Positions 17,022-26,340 of a stretch of 64,000 nucleotides of DNA are shown here, in pieces. Within the stretch, counting starts at the first letter, position 1; every line of letters starts with the position of its first letter. The notes beneath the pieces were generated by a model that searched no databases, was not told where the DNA came from, and saw only the letters and a program-made list of their open reading frames with translations. Source of the DNA: Planctomycetota bacterium (GTDB lineage: Bacteria; Planctomycetota; J058); the NCBI GenBank assembly GCA_023954375.1, contig JAMLIC010000020.1, forward strand, positions 1 to 64,000, written 5' to 3'. The position numbers and the translations under genes are program-made.

Positions 17022-18668
17022 GTGAGGCGCCGGCCGCAGACCCCCTCGCTCGTCCTCGTGGCGCTCGTCGCCGCGGTCGGGCTGGGCGTGTGGCTGCTGG
17101 CGGACGACGATGACGCGGGCCCCCGCGGCCGGCCGTCGTCGCGGCTGGCGCCGCCGCCGGCGCCGCGCGTGGACCTCGAGCCGGGCGCGAGCCCGCTCCC
17201 GGGGAGCGCCGGGGTGGAGGCGAGCGGGGGCGACGACGAGCCGCGCGCAGCGCGACCGGATGGCCTCGATGCCGGGGGGCGCGTCGATCTGCGCGCGGTC
17301 GACCCGCCCGCCGGGATCCGCCTCGTGCGCGGCCTCGTACGCGAGGCGGCGACCGGCCGGCCGATCGCGGGCGCGTTGGTCACGTGGCGCTACCCCAGCC
17401 CGATCGAGCGCCTGGTGGTGTTCGGAGCAGAGGGCGTGAGTGCGGCCACGACCGACGCGATCACGAGCGTGAGTGCGGCCACGACCGACGCGATCACCGA
17501 CGCCGCAGGACGGTTCGACCTGCCTCGCCTGCCCGAGGCCACGGAGCTCTCGATGACGCTCTTCGCCGCCGCGCCGGGCTTCGCCGCGGCGGCCCTGCGC
17601 CCCGGGCTGCGCGAGGAGGTCGTCTTCGACCTCGAGCGCGGCGGGACGCTCGAGGTGCACGTGATCGGCGGGCCGCTGCGCTACGTCCCATGGGCCCATG
17701 GGTCCGGGCCCGTGTTGGTCCAGCCGATGGCGGATCCCGGGTGCTCCTTCCACCTCGCCCTCGCTGGGGGATCGAGCGACGACCGACGGGTCTACTCCGC
17801 CTCGGACCTCGCCGGCGACCTCCGCGTGTGGGTCCATCGGCGAGAGGTCGGCGTCGTGATGGTCGAGCCCGGCGGGGTCCGGCTCCTCGAGGTCGAGCTC
17901 CCCCGCATGGTGGAGGTCACCGGCACGCTCGACGGGCGCGAGGACGACGAGGTCTCGGTCTGGCTGCGGGCCGTCGACGGGGAGCTCACCCACCTCCTCA
18001 TGGTCGACGAGGCCGGCCACCTCCATGGCAGCGCCTCGGAGGGCCGCTTCGTGGCGCTGCTCATCGACGCGCTCGGGTCCGAGCGCTCGCTCGGCGTCGT
18101 CGACCTGCGCGCCGACGGGCCGCCCCTCCGGCTCGAGGCGCCGCGCGGCGATCGGGTCGAGGTTTACAGCCGCGGGCAGGTGGGCGACGGGAGGCTCGAC
18201 CTCGTCGCGCTCGACCAGGGACCGCACGGCGACGTCGTCACCCTCGCGCCCGAGCCGGGGCGCGACGTCCACGTCGGCCGCGCTCGCCCGGGCCGCCACG
18301 CCCTCCTGGACGGGGGCCTGCTCCTCGGGGTGCTGTCCCTGCCCGCCGAGGGCCCCCTCGTCGTCGACGCCACGGTCGGCGCCGCCATCGTCCAGTTCGA
18401 GCTCCCCCGGGACCTGAGGCACGACGAGGTCGTCCGCGGGCGCGCCAGGCTCGTGCCGGAGGTCCTCGCGGGCCTGCCGAGGCTCCGAGCCGAGCGCTCC
18501 GAGGAGTGGCCGGCCTCGCTGACCCTCTCCCATGGGCGGGCGCGGCACGCGTTCCTGCTCGTCGCCCCCGGCCGCTACCTCCTCGAAGCCGAGACGGACC
18601 TCGGGCCCGTGAACGCCTGGCTCGACCTCGCCCCGGGGGTGGTGCGGGTGGTGGAGTTGCTTCGGTGA
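17022..18668 (+). CDS. Membrane-anchored carboxypeptidase-regulatory-like protein, copy 1
   Basis: 548 residues from GTG 17022. One N-terminal transmembrane helix (LVLVALVAAVGLGVWLL) is followed by an Asp/Pro-rich linker and a carboxypeptidase regulatory-like (Ig-like) domain beginning RLVRGLVREAATGRPIAGAL and closing with TDAAGRFDLPRLPE. Several more beta-rich segments follow. It is clearly paralogous over its whole length to the gene at 18,748. A 33-bp internal duplication inserts a second copy of SAATTDAIT. No enzymatic motif; probably an envelope surface or structural protein. Confidence 0.65.
   Translation: MRRRPQTPSLVLVALVAAVGLGVWLLADDDDAGPRGRPSSRLAPPPAPRVDLEPGASPLPGSAGVEASGGDDEPRAARPDGLDAGGRVDLRAVDPPAGIRLVRGLVREAATGRPIAGALVTWRYPSPIERLVVFGAEGVSAATTDAITSVSAATTDAITDAAGRFDLPRLPEATELSMTLFAAAPGFAAAALRPGLREEVVFDLERGGTLEVHVIGGPLRYVPWAHGSGPVLVQPMADPGCSFHLALAGGSSDDRRVYSASDLAGDLRVWVHRREVGVVMVEPGGVRLLEVELPRMVEVTGTLDGREDDEVSVWLRAVDGELTHLLMVDEAGHLHGSASEGRFVALLIDALGSERSLGVVDLRADGPPLRLEAPRGDRVEVYSRGQVGDGRLDLVALDQGPHGDVVTLAPEPGRDVHVGRARPGRHALLDGGLLLGVLSLPAEGPLVVDATVGAAIVQFELPRDLRHDEVVRGRARLVPEVLAGLPRLRAERSEEWPASLTLSHGRARHAFLLVAPGRYLLEAETDLGPVNAWLDLAPGVVRVVELLR
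17434..17497 (+). repeat. 33-bp in-frame direct duplication
   Basis: Two 31-base identical units (17434-17464 and 17467-17497, period 33) encoding SAATTDAIT twice inside copy 1. Copy 2 lacks it, so it is a recent slippage event. Confidence 0.85.
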
Positions 18669-18751
18669 CGGCGCGTCGGGCGCTGCGGACGAACGACCTG
18701 CGGGCGTTCGAGGCGCCGGGCGTCGAGGCGGTCGTGGAGGTGCCGGAGTGA
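18665..18751 (+). pseudogene. Possible remnant between the tandem paralogues
   Basis: An 84-base open stretch from GTG 18665 (overlapping the stop of copy 1) ends in TGA overlapping the GTG of copy 2. Its last residues (GVEAVVEVPE) resemble the end of the paralogues (GAERVVPVPD). It may be the leftover tail of a lost third copy. Confidence 0.25.
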
Positions 18752-20400
18752 CCGGCCGGCGGCACGGCCCGGCGCTGGTGATCGTGGCGCTCGTCAGCGC
18801 GGCCGCGCTCGGCGTGTGGCTCCTGGGCGAGGGCGAGGCCGGCCGGGGCGGCGGGAGAGCGGGCCGGGGACCGGCGCCGCGCGAGGCGCCGCGGGTGGAC
18901 CTGGAGCCGGGCGCGAGCCCGGCCGCAAAGGCGGACGCGGTCGAGCGCGCGCGCGGGACGGGCGGCGTCGGTGGCGCGGACGGGGAGCGACCGGGCGACC
19001 CCGCGCAGGCGCCCGGCGCTGAGCGACGCGAGGTCGATCCGCCGCCGGCGATCCGCGGTGTACGCGGCCTCGTGCGCGAGGCGGCCACGGGCCGGCCGAT
19101 CGCGGGCGCGTGGGTCACGTGGAGATACCCGCACCCGCGGGCGTGCGAGGCGGTCTTCGCCTCGGGCAGCCTGCTCGTGGAGGGCACCGGCGAGATGGTC
19201 ACCGACGCCGAGGGCCGCTTCGACGTGCAGCGCCTGCCGGACGACCTGGGGGTCGCCTCGACGCTCTTCGCCGTCGCGCCCGGGTTCGGTGTGGCGGCCC
19301 TGCGGCCGGGCCTGCGCGAGGACGTCGTGTTCGACCTCGAGCGCGGCGGGACGCTCGAGGTGCGCCTGCGGGGTCCCGAGCGGTTGGGCCACCAGCAGTC
19401 GCGACCTGGGACCACGTGGGGCACGGGGCCCGTGTCGATCGAGCGAGCGGACGACCCGGCCGGCGCCGTCAACCTGGGTGAGTTTCCAGGCCAGCATGAC
19501 GATCGGTGGGTCTATCGGGCTCCGAACCTCGCGCGCGGCGACTACCGGGTGCGGGTCCTCGGGCGTGACGTCGGGGTCTCGACGATCGAGCCGGGCGCAA
19601 CCTGGATCGTCGAGGCGACGCACCCCGCCGACGTGGAGGTCACAGGCACGCTCGCGGGACGAGAGGACGACGACGCGGAGGTGATCCTGCGGGCGCTCGA
19701 CGGCGTCGCGATCCACTCGCTTGGCGTGGACGGGGCCGGCCGCCTCTCCGGCATGGCTTCGGAGGGTCACTTCTCAGCGGCGCTCTACAACGCCAACGGC
19801 TCCGAGCGGCCGCTGGGCGAGGTCGAGGTCCGCGCGGGCGGCCCGCCGCTCCGCCTCGAGGCCCCGCCGGCCGGCGACCAGGTCGAGGTCATGCTGCGCG
19901 GCGCGCGCGAGGCGGCGCGGGTGCTCGGCCTCGCGGCCCTCGAGCAGGGTGAGCAGGGCGACCTCGTGGCCCTCGCGCCCGACCCGGCCCGGCCCGACGT
20001 GCACGTCGGCCGCGCCCGCCCCGGGGGCCACGCGCTCCTCGACGGCCCCACGCTCCTGACCACGCTGACGCTGCCCGCTCGAGGGCCGCTGGTCGTGGAC
20101 GCCACGCCCTTCGTCGGCGTCGTGCGCTTCGAGCTTCCCCGGGCCCTGCGGCCCGAGGAGGTCGTCCGGGGCCGCGTCGCGCTCGTGCCGGAGGTCCTCG
20201 CGCGGCTGCCGCGGCTGCGAGCCGAGGTCGTCGCGAACTGGGCCCACACCCTGCGCCTCTCCCACGCCTCCCCGCGGCTCGAGGTCGAACTCGTCGTCCC
20301 CGGGCGCTACCTGCTCGTGGGCGAGACCGATCTGGGCCCGTTCGAGGCGTGGGTCGACCTCGCCCCCGGGGCGGAGCGGGTCGTGCCCGTTCCGGACTGA
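18748..20400 (+). CDS. Membrane-anchored carboxypeptidase-regulatory-like protein, copy 2
   Basis: 550 residues, starting GTG 18748. Same architecture as copy 1: TM helix (ALVIVALVSAAALGVWLLGE), linker, regulatory-like domain (VRGLVREAATGRPIAGAWVT ... TDAEGRFDVQRLP), then matching beta-rich blocks such as VEVTGTLAGREDDDAEVILR and VPEVLARLPRLRAEV. The long, even similarity marks a tandem gene duplication. Function unknown; predicted to face the periplasm. Confidence 0.65.
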   Translation: MTGRRHGPALVIVALVSAAALGVWLLGEGEAGRGGGRAGRGPAPREAPRVDLEPGASPAAKADAVERARGTGGVGGADGERPGDPAQAPGAERREVDPPPAIRGVRGLVREAATGRPIAGAWVTWRYPHPRACEAVFASGSLLVEGTGEMVTDAEGRFDVQRLPDDLGVASTLFAVAPGFGVAALRPGLREDVVFDLERGGTLEVRLRGPERLGHQQSRPGTTWGTGPVSIERADDPAGAVNLGEFPGQHDDRWVYRAPNLARGDYRVRVLGRDVGVSTIEPGATWIVEATHPADVEVTGTLAGREDDDAEVILRALDGVAIHSLGVDGAGRLSGMASEGHFSAALYNANGSERPLGEVEVRAGGPPLRLEAPPAGDQVEVMLRGAREAARVLGLAALEQGEQGDLVALAPDPARPDVHVGRARPGGHALLDGPTLLTTLTLPARGPLVVDATPFVGVVRFELPRALRPEEVVRGRVALVPEVLARLPRLRAEVVANWAHTLRLSHASPRLEVELVVPGRYLLVGETDLGPFEAWVDLAPGAERVVPVPD

Positions 20401-20417
20401 GTCGGTAGAGTGGAGGC

Positions 20418-21050
20418 ATGGTCCGCGCGCTGATGCTGGACGTCTCACCGGAGCTGCTCGACGAGCGCCGCCGCCGCGGCCTGGATCGGCGCGACGAGGT
20501 GTGGGAGGGGGTCCTCCACATGGTGCCGCCTCCGCACAGCGACCACCAGGACATCAACGACGAGCTGGGCGCCTTCTTCCGCTTCCACTGGCAGGCCCTC
20601 GGTCTGGGGCGGACCCTGCTCGAGACCGGGGTCAAGCGGCCCCGAACGCCGGACCTCCCCGCCCTCGGCGCCGGCGTCCCTCGCGACTACCGCACCCCCG
20701 ACCGCAGCTTCCTCCTCCCTGCGAGCTACGACAGGCTCCAGGGCGGGTGGGTCGTGGGCCCGCCCGACGCCGTGCTCGAGGTGCGCTCGCCAGGCGACGA
20801 GACCCTGGAGAAGCTCCCCTGGTACTTCGACCTGGGCGTGCGTGAGGTCATCCTCATCGACCGCGACACCCGCGAGGTCGAGGTCCTCGCGCGGGGCGAG
20901 CGGGCGTTCGAGCCGGTCGCGACCGACGCCGACGGCTGGCTGAGGAGCGACGTCCTGAGCACGCTCCTGCGCCGCGAGCCGGGCGCGGACCGCCCGGCCC
21001 TGCGCCTCCGGCGCACGGACGACCCGACGCGCGAGCACGTCATCCCCTGA
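20418..21050 (+). CDS. Uma2 family endonuclease (DUF820)
   Basis: 210 residues. Contains the PD-(D/E)xK-type core of the Uma2 family: GVLHMVPPPHSDHQDINDEL at the start, then PPDAVLEVRSPGDETLEKLP and WYFDLGVREVILIDRDTREV. The family is widespread in cyanobacteria and planctomycetes; its biological role is poorly known. ATG 20418 has GGAGG only two bases upstream; Met6 at 20433 is an alternative start. Its 3' end overlaps the convergent membrane-protein gene by 11 bases. Confidence 0.85.
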   Translation: MVRALMLDVSPELLDERRRRGLDRRDEVWEGVLHMVPPPHSDHQDINDELGAFFRFHWQALGLGRTLLETGVKRPRTPDLPALGAGVPRDYRTPDRSFLLPASYDRLQGGWVVGPPDAVLEVRSPGDETLEKLPWYFDLGVREVILIDRDTREVEVLARGERAFEPVATDADGWLRSDVLSTLLRREPGADRPALRLRRTDDPTREHVIP

Positions 21051-21714
21051 GCGCCGGGTCCACCGCCTCCCCGAGCGCGGCGCGCGCGGCGCGGCGCAGG
21101 GCGAAGAACGCCGCCGCCTGGAGGGCGAGGAGCGTGGGGATCGCCACGCGGACCACGGGCTCCACGTCGACGGTCGCGAGCGCCGCGCGCGCGACCGCGA
21201 AGGCGCCGAGGGCGGCCAGGAGCGCCCGCAGGGCGCGGGGCCGCGCGGTCAGGCCCAGCCACAGCGTCCACCCGGAGGCCAGCGCCGCGGCGGCGCTCAG
21301 GGCGGCGTGGAGCGCGGTGTCCTTCCACGCGTCCTCGAGGACCTCCATCGCCCCGGACGTGCCGACCTCCAGCCCGCCGCCCTCGAGCACGCCGGCCCCG
21401 TAGACGGCCTGCGCGGTCGCCGGCACGAACGCCGGCAGGAGCACGACCGCCACGCCGCCCGCGACCGCCGCGTCCAGGGCGCGCGAAGGGCCGCGGCGCA
21501 GGCGCCAGCGCTCGGCGGCGACCGGCACGCCGGTCAGCGCGCCCAGGAACGCGCCGAGGAGCGCGGTCTCGAGCGTGGTCCCGGTGTAGGGGTAGTCCGA
21601 CACCGCCCTGCAGATGACGAGGGCGACGGCCCCGCCGAGCATCGCGCCGCCGGTGCGGACGCCGAGATGAACGACGCCGGCCCGGCCGAAGACCCCTTCG
21701 CCCTCGCGCTCCAC
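21040..21714 (-). CDS. Multi-pass membrane protein of unknown function
   Basis: About 224 residues from GTG 21712-21714; longer starts run into an Arg-rich shadow. About six hydrophobic segments are visible, among them AMLGGAVALVICRAV, ALLGAFLGALTGVPVA, VVLLPAFVPATAQAVYGAG and AIPTLLALQAAAFFAL. No transporter signature seen. It is divergent from the outer-membrane protein gene at 21,785. Confidence 0.6.
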   Translation of the reverse strand: MEREGEGVFGRAGVVHLGVRTGGAMLGGAVALVICRAVSDYPYTGTTLETALLGAFLGALTGVPVAAERWRLRRGPSRALDAAVAGGVAVVLLPAFVPATAQAVYGAGVLEGGGLEVGTSGAMEVLEDAWKDTALHAALSAAAALASGWTLWLGLTARPRALRALLAALGAFAVARAALATVDVEPVVRVAIPTLLALQAAAFFALRRAARAALGEAVDPALRG

Positions 21715-21784
21715 GCGCCGAGCATAGCGCCGCCGCGCCGCGCTGGCCGTTCGCCAGGTCCGACCCGTCGCGTAGCCTGGCGCC

Positions 21785-22717
21785 GTGGTGCGCCCCGCGC
21801 TGACGGCGGTCGTCCTCGGGTGCCTGGCCGGGGCCGCGGCCCGGGCCGAGGACCCGCCGGCCCTCGACGCCCCGGTGCGCCTCGACCGCACGCGCCCCGT
21901 ATGGCCCTGGGCGCAGGAGGCGCCGGTCGCCGCGGGCGCGGGCCCGTCGCTCGAGCCGGACCACCCCTACCCGCGCGTGCGGCTCGAGGCTTACGCGCGG
22001 ATCACGGCCGGGATCCAGTCGCGGGTCAAGCACGGCCGGCAAGGGGTGGCGGGCAGCTTCGAGACCGGGCACGACGCCCACGTCCCGAACACGCCCGCGT
22101 TCGGCTACCGGTTCATCGTCGACGCCCGCGTGCACGAGCGGGTGAGCCTGGGCGTCCATTACACGCGCGTCGTCGTCGAGGGGCCGCGCCGCCGGATCCA
22201 CTACCGGGGGATCGGGCTCGGCGACACCCGCCTCCCGGGCGGCACGCCCGTGGAGACGACGATCGACCTGCAGGTGGGCGAGGTCTTCGCCCGCTACGTG
22301 GTCAAGGACTCGGAGACGATCCGCTTCGCGATCGGCCTCGGCGCCGCGTGGGCGTCGCACCGCGTGCGCCTGTCGAGCGACGTGGGCTCGGCGGGCGGCC
22401 GCGTGGAGACGTTCTTCTTCCCGACGGTCAGCTACTGGCTGAGCGTACGGCTGTTCCCGTTCGTGTCGGTGTTCTTCGAGAGCCTCTCGGGGATGATCGC
22501 GCCGCTGCGCTTCCCGTCCCTCCTCTCCGAGCTGCGCGGCGGGCTGCGCTGGCACCTGGGCGACCGGCTCGAGCTGCTCACGGCCGTGGGGTCGTCGTGG
22601 GGCATGATCTCCGACCTCGACGACCACTTCGGCGGCCGGCGCACGGGCAGCCACCGCTGGCGGCGCGCCACCTGGAGCGCGATCGGCGGCGAGCTCGGCC
22701 TGGCCTTCACGTTCTGA
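21785..22717 (+). CDS. Probable outer-membrane beta-barrel protein
   Basis: 310 residues from GTG 21785. A signal peptide (LTAVVLGCLAGAAARA) is followed by alternating hydrophobic/polar strands with many aromatic ends (VSLGVHYTRVVVEG, TIRFAIGLGAAW, LSVRLFPFVSVFFESL) and a final Phe (LGLAFTF), the usual C-terminal signature of barrels inserted by BamA. No porin-specific motif. 76 bases separate it from the malic enzyme gene. Confidence 0.65.
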   Translation: MVRPALTAVVLGCLAGAAARAEDPPALDAPVRLDRTRPVWPWAQEAPVAAGAGPSLEPDHPYPRVRLEAYARITAGIQSRVKHGRQGVAGSFETGHDAHVPNTPAFGYRFIVDARVHERVSLGVHYTRVVVEGPRRRIHYRGIGLGDTRLPGGTPVETTIDLQVGEVFARYVVKDSETIRFAIGLGAAWASHRVRLSSDVGSAGGRVETFFFPTVSYWLSVRLFPFVSVFFESLSGMIAPLRFPSLLSELRGGLRWHLGDRLELLTAVGSSWGMISDLDDHFGGRRTGSHRWRRATWSAIGGELGLAFTF

Positions 22718-22793
22718 CGCGGCGCGTGACGCGCCGGTCGATGCTCCGGTCGGTGCTCGACGCGCGCGGCCCGAGCGAGTAGGAATGGGCGCC

Positions 22794-24503
22794 ATGGAAG
22801 CCTACCGCCTCACCCGCGCGATCGACGGCCGCTGGCGCGTCAAGGTCCCCGTCCGGGGCCCCGCGCTCCTCAGCCACTCCATGTTCAACAAGGGGACCGC
22901 GTTCACGCTCGAGGAGCGCGCCGCCTTCGGCCTCGAGGGCCTCCTGCCGCGCGAGGTGAACACGATCGAGGTGCAGCTCGCGCGCGTGCACCAGAACATC
23001 ACGCGCAAGCCCGAGCCGCTCGAGCGCTACGTGGGCCTGGCCGCGCTGCACGACAGGAACGAGGTGCTCTTCTACCGGCTGCTCCTCGAGCACATGGAGG
23101 AGATGCTCCCGATCGTCTACACGCCCACGGTCGGGCTGGCCTGCCAGCGCTACAGCCACATCTTCCGCCGCGCGCGCGGGCTGTGGATCACGCCCGAGGA
23201 CCAGGGGCGCGTCGAGCAGGTCCTCGGCAACGCGCCGTTCGACGACGTGCGGCTCATCGTCGTCACGGACAACGAGCGGATCCTCGGCCTGGGCGACCAG
23301 GGCGCCGGCGGCATGGGGATCCCGGTGGGCAAGCTGGCCCTCTACACGGTCGCCGCGGGGATCCATCCCACGCAGACGCTGCCGATCAGCCTCGACGTGG
23401 GCACCGACAACCAGGCCCTCCTCGACGACCCGCTCTACCTCGGCTGGCGCCGGCGGCGCCTGCGCGGCGCCGAGTACGACGCGTTCGTGGACGAGTTCGT
23501 GCAGGCCGTCCAGCGGCGCTTCCCGCGCGCCCTGCTCCAGTGGGAGGACTTCAAGAAGGGCAACGCCTTCCGCCTGCTCGACCGCTACCGGACGACGCTG
23601 CCCTCGTTCAACGACGACATCCAGGGCACGGCCGGCGTCACGCTGGCCGCCTTCTACGCGGGCGCGCGCGCGACCGGCGTCCGCCCGCAGGAGCACCGCT
23701 TCGTCATCCTCGGCGCCGGCGCGGCGGGGATCGGCATCGCCTGGCAGCTGCGCGCGGCGCTCGAGCGCGACGGCCTCTCGGGCGAGGCGCTCACGCGGGC
23801 GATCATCCTCACCGACAGCAAGGGCCTCCTCGTCGACGACGGCAAGGTCGACGAGGAGCACAAGAAGCCCTTCGCCTGGCCGGTGCCCATGGTCGAGGCG
23901 CTCGGGCTGATGGACCGCCGCGACGACCTCGTGGCGATCATCGAGGCGGTCAAGCCCACGGTGCTCATCGGCACGACCGGGACGCCCGGCATGTTCGACG
24001 AGCGCGTCGTGCGGACGATGGCGAAGCACGCCGCGCGGCCGATGATCTTCCCGCTCTCGAACCCGACCGACCTCGCGGAGGGCAAGCCGGCGGAGATCGT
24101 CCCCTGGAGCGACGGGCGCGCGCTGGTGGCCACGGGCAGCCCGTTCGCGCCGGTCACGCACGAGGGCCGCACGCTCGTCGTCAGCCAGGCCAACAACGCC
24201 TACGTCTTCCCCGGCCTCGGCCTGGGCGTCCTCGTCGCCCAGGCCCGCGAGGTGACCGACGCCATGTTCACCGTCGCCGCCAAGGCCCTCGCCGAGCTCG
24301 TCACCCCCGACGACCTGGCGAAGGGCGCGCTCCTGCCGGCGGTCGACGAGCTGCGGCGCGTCTCGCGCGGCGTCGCGATCGCCGTGGCCCAGGAGGCGAT
24401 GGCGTCCGGCCTGGCGCGGCGGCCGCTCGAGCCCGGGGACGTGCCGCAGGCGGTCGACGACGCCATGTGGTTCCCGGACTACCCCCTGTACGAGCCGGCG
24501 TGA
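22794..24503 (+). CDS. maeA: NAD-dependent malic enzyme
   Basis: 569 residues from ATG 22794, preferred because AGGA lies nine bases upstream; ATG 22785 would leave no spacing. Full-length, with all family blocks: YTPTVGLACQRYSHIFRRAR, DNERILGLGDQGAGGMGIPV, the metal-binding FNDDIQGTAG, the NAD Rossmann GAGAAGIGIA, SNPTDLAEGKP and QANNAYVFPGLGLG. It oxidatively decarboxylates L-malate to pyruvate with NAD and Mg/Mn, and the length fits the 560-570 residue bacterial/eukaryotic-type NAD enzyme (ScfA/MaeA) rather than the short form. Monocistronic. Confidence 0.95.
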   Translation: MEAYRLTRAIDGRWRVKVPVRGPALLSHSMFNKGTAFTLEERAAFGLEGLLPREVNTIEVQLARVHQNITRKPEPLERYVGLAALHDRNEVLFYRLLLEHMEEMLPIVYTPTVGLACQRYSHIFRRARGLWITPEDQGRVEQVLGNAPFDDVRLIVVTDNERILGLGDQGAGGMGIPVGKLALYTVAAGIHPTQTLPISLDVGTDNQALLDDPLYLGWRRRRLRGAEYDAFVDEFVQAVQRRFPRALLQWEDFKKGNAFRLLDRYRTTLPSFNDDIQGTAGVTLAAFYAGARATGVRPQEHRFVILGAGAAGIGIAWQLRAALERDGLSGEALTRAIILTDSKGLLVDDGKVDEEHKKPFAWPVPMVEALGLMDRRDDLVAIIEAVKPTVLIGTTGTPGMFDERVVRTMAKHAARPMIFPLSNPTDLAEGKPAEIVPWSDGRALVATGSPFAPVTHEGRTLVVSQANNAYVFPGLGLGVLVAQAREVTDAMFTVAAKALAELVTPDDLAKGALLPAVDELRRVSRGVAIAVAQEAMASGLARRPLEPGDVPQAVDDAMWFPDYPLYEPA

Positions 24504-24564
24504 GGTCGACCTGACGATCGTGCGTCCGCTCGCCCCTGGATAGACTCGGCGGCGAGGGGGTGGG

Positions 24565-26244
24565 TTGAGCTCGACGGCGTCGGAGGCGGCCCCTGCTTCG
24601 CCCGCCCCCGCGGAGGCGCCCTGGGGCCGCCTCACGGCCGCGCCGGGCCTGGCGCTCCTCCTGCTCCTCGGCGGCGCGGCCGCCTGGGGGAACCGGGGGC
24701 AGATCAACCCCGACGGCATCTGCTACCTGCAGCTCGCCTCGCACCTCCTGCGCGGCGACGTCGTCGCCTCGATCTCGGGCTACTGGAGCCCGCTCCTCGT
24801 GTGGCTGCTGGCGCCGCTCCTCGCCCTCGGGCTCGACCGCCTGGTGGCCGCGCGCCTCGCGCTCCTCCTCTGCGCCGGCGCCGCCGTGGTCGCGTCGGAC
24901 CGCCTGGCGCGCCACCTCGGGCTCACCCCGGGGCCGCGGGCGGCGGCCGTCGCCACGATCGCGCTCGCCGTGGGCGAGCTCGCGACGCGCGTGATCACCC
25001 CCGACGTGCTGGTCGGCGCCTGCCTGCTGGCCTACGCGGCGTCCGCCACCCATCCCGAGCTGCTCCGCTGCCGCCGCCGCGCCGCCCTCACCGGCGCGCT
25101 GGCGGGGGTCTCCTTCCTGGCGAAGTCGTTCGCCCTGCCCGTGGTCCTGCTCCACCTCCCCGCCATGATCCTCCTGCGCGCGCGGCGCGCCGACCCCGCG
25201 GTCGGGCGCCGCGATGTCGCGCGGACGCTCGCGGTCGCCATGACGGCCCTGGGGGTGGTGGCGCTGGGCTGGAGCGGCGTCCTCTCGCTGCGCTTCCAGC
25301 GCCCCACGTGGTCGTCGTCCGGCGCGATCGCCCACGCCGCCGTCGGGCCCGGCGTCCCCGTGGGCAGCTACCGGCTGCCCAGCGGCCTCCAGACGCCGCC
25401 CCCGCCGCACGGGTCGCTGTGGGAGCGGCCGGACCTGCTCGACTACCCGGGCTGGTCCCCGCTCGACGGGCCGGAGGCGCGCGCTCACCAGCTGGAGCTC
25501 GTCGCGTTCAATGGCGGCTCGGCGCTGCGGATCCTGCGCGGGTGGGACGCGCTCGGCCTGACGCTCCCCGCCCTCGCCCTCGCGCCGCTCGCCGCCCTCC
25601 TCGCGCGGCGGCACCTCGGCCGGCGCGCGCCCGCGCTCGCCGATGCGGCCCTCTGGGTCCCGGCGAGCGTCGCCCTGCTCATCGGCCTCCATCTCCCCAT
25701 CTTCCTCGAGGAGCGCTACGTCCTGACCTTCCTCTTGCCCCCGCTGGTGCTGCTCCTGGTCGGCGGCGCGCTGACCGCGGCCGCGGCGTTCAGGGCCCGG
25801 CGCGGCGCGGGCGAGGCGCGGGCGGGCCGCCTCCTCGCGGTGACGCTGGTCGGGCTGGTGTGCGCCAGCTTCGCCGTGGGGCCGCTCCGCGAGCTGATCG
25901 GGCGCGCCCGCGAGGGCGACACGGGCGCCGGCGTGCGCACGCTCGTCGGCGCCCTCCGGGAGGCACGCGTCACCGGGCCGCTGGCGCAGGTCGTGACGGA
26001 GCGCGACAGCCCGCTGGCCTGGCACCTGGGCCAGTACGCCGCCTTCTTCCTCGACGACACGTACGTGGGGACGCTCACGCTGGCCGAGGCCACGGACACC
26101 GACCTGCTCGATCGGCACGGCGTCGGCGCCGTCTTCGTCCCGCGCGTCGAGCCGACGCCCGCGGACCTCGGCCCGCGGTGGGAGCTGCGCTGCATCCTGG
26201 GCGACCCGCGCGGCCGACGCTCCGAGGTCTTCTCGCGCCGCTGA
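24565..26244 (+). CDS. Polytopic glycosyltransferase-family-39-like membrane protein
   Basis: 559 residues from TTG 24565 with a GAGGGGG ribosome binding site. About ten transmembrane helices, with an acidic first periplasmic loop after helix 1 (QINPDGICYLQLASHLLRGD), as in GT-C / PMT-like transferases that use polyprenyl-phosphate sugars, followed by a C-terminal soluble domain (DLLDRHGVGAVFVPRVEPTP). The DxD/ExD-type acidic motif is not canonical, so the call is by architecture. It ends 16 bases before a strong hairpin. Confidence 0.6.
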   Translation: MSSTASEAAPASPAPAEAPWGRLTAAPGLALLLLLGGAAAWGNRGQINPDGICYLQLASHLLRGDVVASISGYWSPLLVWLLAPLLALGLDRLVAARLALLLCAGAAVVASDRLARHLGLTPGPRAAAVATIALAVGELATRVITPDVLVGACLLAYAASATHPELLRCRRRAALTGALAGVSFLAKSFALPVVLLHLPAMILLRARRADPAVGRRDVARTLAVAMTALGVVALGWSGVLSLRFQRPTWSSSGAIAHAAVGPGVPVGSYRLPSGLQTPPPPHGSLWERPDLLDYPGWSPLDGPEARAHQLELVAFNGGSALRILRGWDALGLTLPALALAPLAALLARRHLGRRAPALADAALWVPASVALLIGLHLPIFLEERYVLTFLLPPLVLLLVGGALTAAAAFRARRGAGEARAGRLLAVTLVGLVCASFAVGPLRELIGRAREGDTGAGVRTLVGALREARVTGPLAQVVTERDSPLAWHLGQYAAFFLDDTYVGTLTLAEATDTDLLDRHGVGAVFVPRVEPTPADLGPRWELRCILGDPRGRRSEVFSRR

Positions 26245-26260
26245 CGCCCCTGGAAACGAA

Positions 26261-26287
26261 GAAGCCCAGGCCTCTGGCCTGGGCTTC
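26261..26287 (-). terminator. Intrinsic terminator, probably of the tRNA unit
   Basis: Perfect 12-bp stem (GAAGCCCAGGCC / GGCCTGGGCTTC) with a 3-base loop. Read on the minus strand it is followed by TTCGTTTCC, a U-rich tail, and lies seven bases after the tRNA 3' end. It could also stop the plus-strand gene ending at 26,244. Confidence 0.75.
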
Positions 26288-26293
26288 CGGTGC

Positions 26294-26340
26294 TGGGCGA
26301 TACAGGACTTGAACCTGTGACCTCCTGCGTGTCGAGCAGG
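26294..26340 (-). tRNA. 3' half of a tRNA-Val(GAC) gene (truncated)
   Basis: On the minus strand: anticodon stem CCTGC / GCAGG with loop TCGACAC (anticodon GAC, Val), AGGTC variable loop, T-arm ACAGG-TTCAAGT-CCTGT, acceptor 3' strand ATCGCCC and discriminator A; no encoded CCA. The expected 5' half (acceptor GGGCGAT and a D-arm with AGCTCAG...GG) is absent: upstream is unrelated sequence with only a weak 5-of-7 acceptor match (TGGCGAC) at 26,365-26,371. Such 3' fragments are typical attachment-site scars of tRNA-targeting integrases. Confidence 0.6.

Noticed and set aside
22782..22810. GGAAT before the malic enzyme as an ECF promoter
   Set aside because: No NTT element 18 bases downstream (the sequence there is CCGCC); AGGA is the ribosome binding site.
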